64,000 nt of DNA from Myxocyprinus asiaticus (lineage: Eukaryota; Chordata; Actinopteri; Cypriniformes; Catostomidae), in the NCBI RefSeq assembly GCF_019703515.2, contig NC_059356.1, forward strand, positions 22,883,197-22,947,196. Direction: 5' to 3'. The notes beneath the pieces were generated by a model. That model saw only the letters and a list, made by a program, of their open reading frames with translations. It was not told where the DNA came from and did no database searches. A program made the position numbers and the translations under genes. Of the stretch, positions 34,370 through 46,600 are shown one piece after another. Positions within the stretch are counted from its first letter, which is position 1. Each line of letters opens with the position of its first letter.

Positions 34370-35663
34370 TACTGTGAAACAAAGGAGCAGCAACAATCTC
34401 ATACACACACATACTTATTCAGCCCATGGATGAGAGGTGTGTGGAAGAGAGGGGGATGGGGAGCAGCTTTTTTCTATTTCTCTGCCTACATGTCTTCCAT
34501 TTGACTGTGAGTGAATGAGTGTTCAGACTTTAAGAGCTGCTCAAGTGAACACAATTATCTATAGATAAAAAAGACAGAGGGTTGGGGGGAGATGCCCAGT
34601 GGAGGCAACACGGCCCCTCCGTGTCCTTCATCGTCCACCTGTTTCTGCCTCTGGTGACATAATGACAGCAGAGAGAGGGGGAGAAAGAGGGAGGTATACT
34701 TGATGATCAGAGGAGAGAAGGAGAGGAGGTGGGAGGGGAAAGAGGATGAAAAGGGGAGGGGGGTTTGTGTGTGGAAAAGAGAGAAATGACAGGCTGGGGC
34801 AGCAGCCGGAGAAAGAGTCACAGTGAAAGGATCAGTAAGGCCACAGTCTGGGAACAACAGATCCAAGGAGACAGAGGAAAACAGAGAGAAAGAGGTAGGC
34901 TGCTCCTTTTTCTAACATGCATATGCATCATTGCACTAGATTTAAACATAAAGGAGGCCCCAGCAGCACAGTTTAGTAGGGATTGCATGCTTGTATTTGT
35001 GCATGCATGTAAATGTGTGTTTTTTTGGTGATAATCTCTTCTAGAGGGGCTTTATTTTTTTCTCTGAGTCAACCGGTGACATACTGTACGTGCAAATCAG
35101 CACTGCAGAGCAACTGCAGATGGAGGAAGAGAGAGAACTGAAGAAAGAGAAAGAGAGTAGCACTGAGTAATGGACAGAGAAGGGAAAGAATGCATTATGC
35201 ATCTGAGCAGAGAGAAAGGATGCCCAGGGATGGTAATCAGAGAGAGAAATATATGCTTCCATGGCTGTGGAAGGGATACAGAAAAAGATGCAAACCCGTT
35301 TTCATTACTGTTAATATAAGAGTCCCTCTATTTGTTTGTTATTCATTGTTACCTGCTTTTGTTTGTCTGAGACGCATGCATGCATGTGTGTTGTTTTGTG
35401 CATGTGCATGTTTGTGTGTGTGTGTTGAAACATGGCAATGCAACAATGTACATGAAAAGGAATTAGGTCACTGCGAGTTGAATTCTAATGGTCTGGATCT
35501 GTTTAGAAGTCGGTGCAGAATCAGAGAACTCGATGTGTGTGTGCTATGTGTGCCAGCACAGTGTGTTTAAGTTTGTTTTATGGCAGTTGAACTATGAATT
35601 AATTTTAACTCTTGCACTGTATGATGCGAATGTGAGCACAATGTTATGATTCCAACACAAGTG
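34370..35663 (+). other. Purine-rich intergenic stretch; possible mpp3 5' non-coding exon
   Basis: 34430-34900 is rich in GAGAG/GGGGA. A candidate non-coding exon ends at about 34893 (AGAGAAAGAG|GTAGGC). mpp3 needs an upstream exon because its start-codon exon has an acceptor, but this one is only a guess. No CpG-rich promoter is evident. Confidence 0.2.
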
Positions 35664-37165
35664 CACTGTAAACCCTAAATTAACAGAACTCAAAAAAATT
35701 GAGGCAATCAGTTACATATATTTTTTTAAGTTAATAAACCCCAAGTTCTAGTTAATAGAACTTTCAGATTTTGTACTACACATGCATGTTCATTGACATT
35801 CTTGAAAAACTGAGTAAACTAACTCATTCATTTTGAAGACACTTAAATTTAACTCATTGTCTGAACTTAAAATTACCATGTAATCTCAATTTAAATAAAG
35901 TAGAAAGAAAGAAGTAGAAAAAACCTAATTAGCGAGGCCTAGCAAATACAGCAAATGCTAGCATGCAGAATATATGCTAATTTGAAATTTAATCTACAAA
36001 GCAATTGAACAATGAGTAAAACACTACGCTGTAGGATGATACTAATTCAAACCTACCTGTCCTCAACCTAGGCTCAAGCCCCACTATTCACCATAACAGT
36101 AACTCCCAAAACTCCAACATAGCATAAACTCTTCTAAATAACACAATAAAACAACAAACACTTAACAAGTCTCCAACCATTACATTCATCTTGCACAAAG
36201 ACACATTATTTAACACTTCATTTTAACATTTAAGGTGCTTTCACAATTGGTTCGATTGCTTGGACCGAACCCCAGTTCGTTTCCTCCCCCTGCCCCCGTT
36301 GGTCTCTGTTCACATCATATGTTTTGGGTCCGAACCCCGCTCCGATTACATCACCAACGTGAGTACAAGCGGCAGCTGTTTACTACTGTAACTAGGCAAC
36401 AACTCAAGAAGACATCAGCTCTTGGATATACCACCAAAACGTTACATGCATAAAACGACAATTATGTTTGTCTGCCACGGATGCATTGAATGTGCAATGA
36501 TGTGAAGAATATTAGCGTTTGTTTATCGCAAGCCCGCAGATGCGTTGCAAGAGATGTGAAGAATGTGAGCTGCTCTCTGAAGGTGATTTATTTGGACACA
36601 AGCTGGTATGAGAAATGCATTATACCATAATAATTGCGATCAGGAGCCTGCAAAGACACAAATTATACATAATCAATAAGGGTTCACTTCCACGATTTGG
36701 TACGATTGCATTCATATTAGCAGCGAACCGCACCGGAGTTCACATGAACCATACCCCGATCAACTTTTCAAGTGGACTCGGGTGCGGTTCGCGGGTGCGC
36801 ACCCGAGTTCGGAAAACAGCATTCACACAACCCAAACAAACCACACTTTGATGTCATTCAAACCCGGGTGCGCACCAAAAGTGCTAGTGTGAAAGCACCC
36901 TTACTCTCCATGTTGAGTGCCATGCAAAGCATGCTGGGAATTATGAATCCCCTGCCCAGTTCCAGTTAAATTTAAGTTCCTGTAAATTTAAAGAGACAAG
37001 TTCATTAAACTCAAAACAATAAACCAATTCAGGTTACTTAAAATGTGTCAGTTTTGTAAAGAGAAAGTTCTAAATACTCATCAGGGTTAATTTATTTGAG
37101 CTAACTTGCATGATTACATTTTTCCTTAGTACAGTTAATTATTTGGAGTTTTAGGGTTTACAGTG
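35664..37165. mobile_element. DNA element with CACTG termini (EnSpm-like?)
   Basis: Ends CACTGTAAACCCTAAATTAA and GTTTTAGGGTTTACAGTG are inverted repeats of about 16 bp. No matching short duplication is visible, so the superfamily is uncertain; CACTG ends favour EnSpm/CACTA. No transposase. It is interrupted by another element at 36234-36900. Confidence 0.6.
36234..36900. mobile_element. TTAA-type MITE nested in the CACTG element
   Basis: Ends GGTGCTTTCACA and TGTGAAAGCACCC, flanked by TTAA (36230-36233) and TTAC (36901-36904, one change). 667 bp. Inner palindromic pieces such as GGACTCGGGTGCGGTTCG. piggyBac-like by target site only. Confidence 0.65.
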
Positions 37166-40100
37166 CAGGCAACTTGTATTCCTCTCAGCTGAATGAATAT
37201 TTTTTTAGAATTGTTAAGGAGAATTATGGAAAGCAATTTCTGTTCAAATAGATCTGGAATTCTATTGCATTCACACAGTTTTTATGGTATGACACACAGC
37301 TGTTGATCTGAGGAGAGGTTATGCTGAGAATCACAGCTCCCAGACTTTTTAATCTCTGGCAATAGTCACTTTTGTTGATGGTTGACCCTACACCCATATG
37401 GTCAGATTATTCATAAATCCCATTTGGCACTAGTATCAAAGCTCCATCTAGACGTAAACTGGTTACACACTCTGCCACATGCCAGCTTTCCTTTCAAGAC
37501 ATGCCCATTTTGTGTACAACATCATAAATCAAATTATCATCCTTTCATAGAAGTCTCATGCTTTCTGGTGCTCACTCCAGCCTGACATTAAAGCATTGTA
37601 TACTGTAAGTCACAAACATGCACCTTCAGGACTGCAGGACTGAACACACATCTGAGCCGATCACTTGGTATAGTCAATCCTATATAGTCAAAGTAGTCCA
37701 TACATGACTATAGCTTTGTGCAGTTTAGAACCTAAACAGTAGGCTATAGAAAAATACTAAATTGACTGAAGATGCAGCTTTAGATTTGAGCAGAATGGAT
37801 ATGTTATGTGCTATTGTGTGCATATGACTTTTTTTAATGCTTTATTAATTTGTGTGCATATGACTTTGCTACTATCATGACAATCAGGTGAACATCATGT
37901 TTCTGTCAGCTGTGAATGAGAATCATCAGGCACATTGAAATATTTTTCCCGCAAATCTGATTCTTAATAAATTCGCTGCCTCTGTGCTAGAGCAATATTA
38001 TAGCATAAAAGTAAAAATACACTGGGCTTCCCAGCCTTCACTGTGTTTTTTGGGCTGAGTTTTATATTGTCTTAAATTTCTTAATAAATTGTTTCAACCA
38101 AACCTCAGTATCTCACATGGACTCCACAAATTCTTTACCACTAGATCAAATAACAACCTTGTGGATATTAAAAACCTTGCTCTAACAATCCTGCTCATGC
38201 TTTTATCTGTCTCTTAAAAAGCCTGATACATGTTAACAGCTTAAAAGTGAGGTATCAAACCTGTCCTCATAGAGCAGGCTCCATCTTAAATAGAAGTTCT
38301 CCACCTGCTATGTGTAAACTTCATAGACCTTATTCACAGTAGCACCATCTTTATTTTTATTTTGATGGCAATGACAACAAGGCCGTGAGGGATAGACTTA
38401 CAGTCTCTTCAATGAGCTGTACTGTTGTTTAAAGTGTTCTGGATCGTTCTGCTGACGAAATATTGAAAAAAAAAAAAATCTTTCCAAAATACTAGAAGAC
38501 AAAAATTTGATGTGATGTATGAGCTTTATACAGCTTGTGGATGCCACTGAAGAGAATGTACTGTCAAAAATAAAATATGGTCCTACTGTTAATAAGGTCT
38601 ATTGTTGTTGTTTGTAATAACCGTCCCATCAATCATCAGGCACCATCAGTAAATGTATTACTTACCAAACACAAACAGGTTTCCCAAACACTCTTACTGC
38701 CAGACAAAACAGATCAGACAAACTGGCAGTCACACCCAAAAGTTACACCACTGGCTTAGACAGATGTAGGGTTGCTCAATGTCCCCTATTAAGCCCAAAG
38801 TACTGTATACTTTGATTTTGACGCAAACGCTTAGCATCTGCATACAGTCGATTGCGAGCCTGTTAAAGCATACTAAAGTATGCGCGTTACTACTGCTATA
38901 AGACACTATTCCTCTTCAGGAGTTTAGACCCATAAAGATGTCTTTATATTCCTTCAGACTCGAGTTATACAAATGCAGGTATCTCCTGACCTCCTCACAC
39001 ACACATTCTTGACGCATGTGCATTCTGCGTTCAATGACACACAGTTAGAAAAATTGGGCTGCACGCGTTCAGTCCTCAAGCACTTTGCTGATAACGACGT
39101 TTGCATAACGTGTCCTGACTGACCGAAGTATACTTTAGCTAGGATGTCCCGTATTTTGGCCAAAATGATGCTTTTTGTTCCGCATTTTATCATCAAATCA
39201 CTGGAGACGGACCAACCCATACAGATGGCGAAACATTAGAGGAGGTCCCCACCCTGGTCGGACAGTGAAACATCCCGTATTGAAGCACTCAAAATACAAC
39301 ATACGAATAGCTTACTTATATCTGCACATAAATCAGAGAAACAATAACATATTTTAACATTGAAAAAAAAAATCACATTTAAAGCTAGCTGAATATAATC
39401 AAAAGTTTTTAAATTTAATGATAAATTTGATTAGAATTTAAAACAAAATTTACGACAGAACCCAGAGTTGGTGGTCAGTAAAAACATCTGTTTCTCTTGA
39501 TCAAATACAAATACAAAAGTGTTCTGATTCTAATTTCACTTAATCTTCTCGGTTAATGAAAATTCTCTCAGACAGCAGGCAGAAAGCCCAACATACTGTT
39601 TTCTGATATGTTGCACGCTTCCATGAGAATTAGGAAGACCAAACAGATGTATTATCTGCTAATGACTTAGTGACCTAAACAGGCCTGCAAAGCCAATAAG
39701 GTTTCAGGAAAAAGGTCTTTGTAAGTGTGTGCATGTTAGTTTCTTAGATCTAAGCCAAAAAAACTAAAAAGGCTCTAAGCTCTTCAGGACCAGATAATAG
39801 CACACATGATGATATGTTCAAGTTTTCATGCCAAAGCTCATATATTTCTTTAGGCTTATGAACAAGCCAGGCAGCTATATTCCGACTAGCTACACATTAA
39901 CATTACACAACGCTTCTTATTTGTAATGAGGACCTGAGATTTTTCTTGATTAATTACAGTAGGTATTGTATTACAGCCATGCAGCACGTACACACAAACA
40001 CACTGTTTATAATCAAACTAAACATGACAGCTTTAGCAATAGGGGCATTTTAGGGAGAAAACATCCAGTATGTTTTTCTATCTTTGTAGGGACTTTCTAT

Positions 40101-42808
40101 TGACTTTGTTTTAGTACTGTGCTAATTATATTTTGTAGGCTATCATCTAATCCCAACCTTACCCCTAAACTTAGCTCTCACTGAAACCTTTCTGCATTTT
40201 AAAATTGTTATTATTGTAAAGCCATTTTCCTTGAGGGTCAGAGTGGGAACACAATCCCTCAAAAACACTATTCAGACCCCTGTGTATTGCTTCCTTTTTG
40301 CAAATTGCATCATTACCAGAGCAGCAGAGAGCAAGAGTAAGTTATAGTGGGTTCCTGACTGTGGTAGTCAAAATGGAATTATTAGTTTAGCTCTCACATT
40401 CTCTCACCTGCAATTGCTGAGAATTGAACACAAAGGTTTATGAGATTATAGCTGCCTGTAGCCATCTATGAGCCCATGTACACAGTTTATTTTTTTACAG
40501 TGATTATATCCATCTCTGCTCTGAGTTTGATTCACATCACACACAACTTTGTGTTACTGTAATATAATGTTGGTTGCACATGTATTTTTATTTTTTTAAC
40601 CATTATTTTAAGCATACAACCAATCAAGAATGAAATGGCTTATGTTTGTCCACCACTGAAAAAGATCTCCCATTTATTTTTATAGCTTTTTCTAACAGTG
40701 TTTTGAGTGATGATGTTGGTAAAGAGAGGCTGGTTTTTCAACATTATGAAAAGAGGCAAGCTTTTTTTTTGAAAAACCTTACCTAAAGACCACATGAAAT
40801 GGTTTGACGAATATAATTTTGTTTCCTAATGATGCATTTTCTATTGAAACAGGAAGCTGGGTTGAGGTATATCAAAGGACTTTTGTAAATAGCCAATAGC
40901 CTTCAGTTTAAATAAAGCTTGGCAAAACCATCGGTGTGATTGGTTTTAACTGCACCTTGCCTTGAATCAGCGAGATTTGCCAGTTGCAGTCTCGGGGAGA
41001 AGTTGAAAAGACAGCCATCAAGCCAGACACTTTTTGCTTCCTGTCATGTGCTGAACCTACATCAGTCATGGCTGATTGAGTGATGTTTGCTTTCTTTATT
41101 GCAGACGAAGTGGGTGCAATAGAAATTCAGATAGACAGACATTTAAATTTGATCAGAAACACTTTTCATTTCAAAAGGTTATGTGTTGCTTCATACAGTA
41201 CCTGTGTGTACAAAGAAAGTGTGGTATAAAATTTCATTTTAATACCAATAAAGGAGTCTGTATTTTTGAATCATTTTGAATTGTTTTATGAATAAACATG
41301 ATATTTAAGATTAAGATTACATAAAAAAAAAAACCTAAAAAAAAAAACTGATTTATGAGAGTTTAGCCAAACTGAAGGTCTCAGAATATACGGCATACTA
41401 CCATACTATTCTTACTGATGTGCTAAGAGTAGTATGGGTAGTATGCTATTCCAAACTCGAATAAGCTGTGTCTTCATCAGAGCTTGTGCAGCCGCTTTGG
41501 AGCAACTGCACTGGCTGAGACATGCAGCTGGTCTCAACTCGCTCTCGCAGTACTTTGATGGTATACATCATGGTGATATAGCAGAGGCATCAAAAAATCT
41601 AGGACATATCTAACCGGCATGCAATGCTTCAAGCCAAGCACCGATCGATTTGCACAGCACTGCATGTCAAAATTAAGTCAAACACACCTTATTCTTTGCT
41701 ATTTGCTAATCGGTGGCAGGTGTGTTTATGGGTAAGGAACGTTCTCATTCTAAAGAGAATTTTATTGGACAAAACTATGTATATGCCCCTGCAAACAAAA
41801 TGAGTCATCAATATTTTTGGTCTATTTTCCAGAAAGACTCCACATTTTAAATGCATATATCTGCTAGAAGTTTGTTCACTTTTAGCCTCAAAGCTAAAAG
41901 ACATGGACTAAAAGCCACACAACCGATTTTGATTTAAATTGGTCTTTTAATGTGGGTGTTTGGATAAGAATGGAATATGGGAGAGAAAACTCTGATTTCT
42001 GCAGCAGTAGATCTATTTTATCTGTCTCTCTTGACATTTTTCTTGGTGGATCAGTGCTTGTGATAATTCTATTTCTGTTTCACTGGGTCCTCAGAAAGTA
42101 TGGCATCAGTTATTTGCTTTGGGAGCCTGACTGTGTGGGAGAGAGAGAGTGAAAAAAAGAGGAAGTTGTGGTGGCTCTCTAAACTCTGTCTTCCTGCTGT
42201 GGCTTCCTGGCTCCCACAGAAACAGCATCCATCATCTCTTCCAGTCACTCTCTTCCATCTTTCCTAGCACTTTATCATGCCTTAATACTAGTTAATCATA
42301 TCAAGGCAATGCATTCTGAATAAACCAAGATGAAATATAAGTCATATTTTTAAAGTGAAGGGATATTGATTTGCCAATCCACTGCAGGCATTTAAACTGA
42401 TTGCTAATGCCTTGAGGAAATCAGGGAGGGATAGATGGCAGATGAAAAAAATACCTTGGAAAGGCACAAATGATTTGTAGATAAGAAGGTAGACAGATAA
42501 AAAATGAACAGATGATCTGATTACAGATTAAACGGAAAGAGTCCTAAATGGAGAAGGGAAAATATACTTGTGAGAGTTGTGAGAGTGATATTCCTCTCTG
42601 TCTTTCTTTTTGTGCATATGCATGTCTGTCTCTCTCTAAGGCAGTGGTTCTCAAATGGTTTTGCTTTAGGAACCCATACTTTACATTAGACATCAAGTTG
42701 CATCCCAACACAGCACAAAATGGTCAAAAATGTCCTTAAAATCATTCTTTTAAAATAATTAATTTTTCCATCAACTGTACAGGTCCAGAAATTTTGAAAA
42801 TTGACATT
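37166..42808. other. Large intergenic stretch, no gene or clear element seen
   Basis: 5.6 kb of AT-rich sequence. ORFs are short, lack domain signatures and show no splice context. I find no inverted ends, target duplications or tRNA boxes. Confidence 0.5.
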
Positions 42809-42816
42809 AACATGAC

Positions 42817-43331
42817 CAGTGTTGGGTAAGTTCCTATAAAAAAGTAATTAATTACTAACTACTAATTACAAATATTACCATACTAATTACATCTTCTACA
42901 GTGTAATTAGATTACTGTACTAATTACTCTGTCTGAATAGTAATTGCATTACTTATTACTAATTACCTTCTAAACCCCTTATCAGCCTCGACCAGTTGAA
43001 AAATACAAGGATAGACATTAAACTGTTCTTTTAATTCTTTCAATAAATCATATAATATCAAATAAATTATTCATGAACTGGCCAAAGTATTTAAGGGGCT
43101 GCATTAAATTAGAAAACATACATTTTAACATCAGACATTAAATTTTGGTTTTAAATTCACTATTGTTTTATATAGAATTGTTCTATAGTCTATACAGTAT
43201 TTAACACAATTACATCAGAAGTAACTGTAATTAAATTACTGAAAAATGTATTAATTACTTTAATTTTTTCAATGAAAAAGTAATTTAATTATAGTAATTA
43301 ATTACTTAGTAATGCATTACACCCAACACTG
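42817..43331. mobile_element. Non-autonomous hAT-like element, CAGTGTTGGGT ends
   Basis: Ends CAGTGTTGGGTAAGTTCC and GCATTACACCCAACACTG. 8-bp flanks AACATGAC (42809-42816) and ACCATGAC (43332-43339) differ by one base. 515 bp made largely of TAATTAATTACT-type inverted blocks. Just upstream of the mpp3 first coding exon. Confidence 0.78.
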
Positions 43332-43558
43332 ACCATGACATAGCAACAGCAGAAGCAAAATCCATAGTCTATGCAAATCAGCAAAAAATTGTGGATGTGG
43401 CTTCATTTTAGTCAGTGTGACAAAGTTTTAAAATATGTATTATTATGCATTTCTTTATTTGCATTTAGTGTTGTTTTTCTGTCACAACCCAACAGTTGTG
43501 AACCACTAATCTAAGGACAATGAGTTCCTGTTATTGTAACAATGACCTCTTTTTTTAG

Positions 43559-43614
43559 GTCAGCTCCATCCTGATCCATGAAAGAAGCCATGCCAGTCTT
43601 CTCTGCAGGAGCAG
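43559..43614 (+). CDS. mpp3: mpp3 exon 1 (first coding), with start codon
   Basis: Acceptor TTTTTTTAG at 43550-43558. Two in-frame ATGs, at 43578 and 43590. The second is chosen because it gives MPV..., the conserved family start, and has G at -3; the first would add MKEA. Donor at 43615. An upstream non-coding exon must exist. Confidence 0.75.
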
Positions 43615-46600
43615 GTACATATCACACATGCATACAGCCAAACACACTTGCATATGTATAGACACATGGACGCTCACTGATCTCCTGTACTGCATGCAGG
43701 GTTGCATGAAACGCTTGCTCTGCTGACCTCTCAGCTGCGTCCAGATGCCAATCACAAAGAGGAGATGGTCTTCCTTAAGGACGTCTTTAGTGAGAGAAGT
43801 CTCAGTTACCTTATGAAGGTATGTATCTGTGTCATGGATTATAAAGTTTTAATGTTCCTATCTAGCATCATGCATTAAAAATTATTTACATCATGTATTA
43901 TTTATATTAGCTTATTTTTAAACATAAGAGCATCAATTTATTGAGTAAGCAATATGCTCCAGCTTTGCATTAATGTGCATTGTGTGTGTTAATGCTAGAT
44001 TCATGAGAAGCTGCGTCAGTATGAAAGGCAGAGCCCCACCCCAGTTCTTCACAGTGCCTCCACTCTCGCAGAGGATGTAAGTGCTGTACTCACTGCCATA
44101 TCACATCACCACAGAAATGATTAATGGCCTTTTACAATAATATATGTAACCAGGCTGTAATGATATCTATCTGGGGTGATTGAGAACACAGCAACCCTTG
44201 TATAAGAGAAGTAAACCTTAATTGTATCACTGTTTGCTGAGAAAGCTAATTCCTTATAAATTGTAAAAGAATGTGTTTTTCTATCCTATCTTTGAAATCT
44301 GAATCTTTTGAAGATGTAATCAAAGTGAAATGGCTCATAAATAATCTAAATAGCCTTTCTTTTTATTCTCAAATTAATATTTTTATTTTATTTGCTACAA
44401 ACTGAAGTAATTACAAATTGTTTTAATTGTTTAAAATTTCCTCTTGACTTGGCAAATGCTTTCAGATGTTTTGATTTTAGTCTACACTCCCTGATTGGTA
44501 GGTGGCAGAGGAGTTGCAGAGTGGACCAATGAGTGTTGAGGAAAAGGAGCTCCTACATCTGCTAACATCACCACATCTCAAGGTACTAACAACTTACCTT
44601 CATGTTAGAGTAACTGTCAGTTGAAAAATGAAATCTCACTTTTAGTGTTGACAGTTTTTCCATATCCCTTCTGTTTATTAGGCTGTTTTGTCAGTTCATG
44701 ACACAGTGGCACAGAAAAACTTTGACCCAGTGCTGCCTCCACTACCTGATGACTTTGATGATGATCTAGATGAGGAGTCTGTCAAGATCGTCCGTCTGGT
44801 CAAAAACAAAGAACCACTGGTGAGAGAACAAGAAACAGTGGTGGCTGCCACAAAAACATAAAGAATTTTTAATTTCTAAAAAGATTTTCCAAAACTATGA
44901 CAAAAATAATAATTGTCGATTATTTCCCTTGATATTGTACTTGCTATTAATTTTGATTAATTATATTATATATATATTTATAAATTAGAAATTAGAATTT
45001 AAATTAAAATACTTATTTTGTGTGGGGCATCTGCATGCCATATTCATAGGCTACATTCAAATGAAGATAAGAACTGTGTTCCTGAATAACTATTGATGTA
45101 TAAAACAGCAATAAAGTCAGTGCCTAAATAGTCACACTGGTTCTTTTAGCAGCATGAAACGCAAAGCTGTTATTCAAATTTATAATAAGTTATATACTGG
45201 AAGCGAACAACATACATGCTTGTGATTGGTTACAATGCTTAACTACTGCAAACTTTTTGACTTAAAAAGAGTAGCCTTCACTTGATTGGAATGTTGTAAT
45301 TGACACATTTCATTAATGTTTAATTGTAGCAGCTGTAATTGTTATCTCAATTATTTATTTGATTAAGTGGATTAAAGGAAACTCAGAAAAATCTGAACTA
45401 CCATTATGTAAACTGTATATCAATGTTGTTGTTCTGGGTTTCTTTGCGGTTTAGCCTTCTCTTTCTCTGTTTCTCAGGGTGCCACTATTCGGCGAGACGA
45501 GTCCACAGGTGCCGTGATTGTGGCTCGTATCATGAAGGGAGGGGCCGCAGACAGGAGTGGTGAGTGACACTTCAAAGAATGTCTTTAATCTTCACATCTC
45601 ATTTCAGTCCATGCTGAAATCTACAGTATAATAAACATAAAGGAAAGCTATTTACCTAAAATACTCCTAAAACACAGGACAAAAGAGTTTCATTGAGTAT
45701 ATTCATGGAAAACCACTTGAATCTTAAAAAAAATATTTGTCTGTAAACCCACTGAAGTGTCTGAATATCCCAGAATCCCAGCACCTCTACTGAGTGTGCT
45801 GGTTTTGCTTATTTTCATGTCCATGCTGGCCACAGGGCTGCATGTCTTCTGTAATGACACACAGCCCATCTGCATGGTCAAAGAGAGTCCTCAGAGACCA
45901 AATCAAGAAAATCAAACAGACTTACTAACCACCTGACCACAGTAGCTGCCATGGGAATATGATCCATACTCAGACTTGTGGTGGTAGGAATAATCTTCTT
46001 GCTCATGATAATTCATTGAAATACTCATATGAAGTGTACTGTGGATCGCAAAACAGGTACAGCTAAAATGTTTAATAGACAATCTGTAATTCTGGGAGCC
46101 CTCCTCTCTACAGGTCTGGTGCATGTAGGCGATGAGCTAAGGGAAGTCCATGGCATCTCTGTAATGCACAAGAGACCAGACGAGATCAGCCAACTGCTGG
46201 TAGCACTTTCCTCCCTTTTCTCCTCATCATCATATTACCCTGCTAAAAAGACCAGAATTGCTGGTTCACATATCTTGGGTTTTGCATACTGGCTTCACCA
46301 AATAATTTTTCAGACTGATCATACTGTGAATTTGGTGACAGTAGGTCAAAACTTCTGCTGCTGAAATCGGTCTGTGTTGATCGAAATTCAAATCGCTGCC
46401 CCCAGTGGCCAAATCTGGAAGTGTTGCTGAACGTACAGGCAAGTGTGAGTTCCAGTTTCCAGGTGAAATGTCAAAAGCAAGTTATATTTGTAGTTGTAAG
46501 TGATGTAATACTGTCAACAGGAATGCATATTTTATTAACTCTGCTGCCTATACTAAACCCCAACCCAAAACCTAATCGTCAGTGAAGTCAAAATGTAATT

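Noticed and set aside
34765..35031. 88-codon ORF as a first mpp3 coding exon
   Set aside because: Composition follows the GA-rich tract and MPP3 starts at MPV in the 43559 exon; only a non-coding exon is conceivable here.
35190..35570. 126-codon ORF with many cysteines
   Set aside because: Cysteine/valine richness comes from GTGTGT repeats; no signal, domain or splice support.
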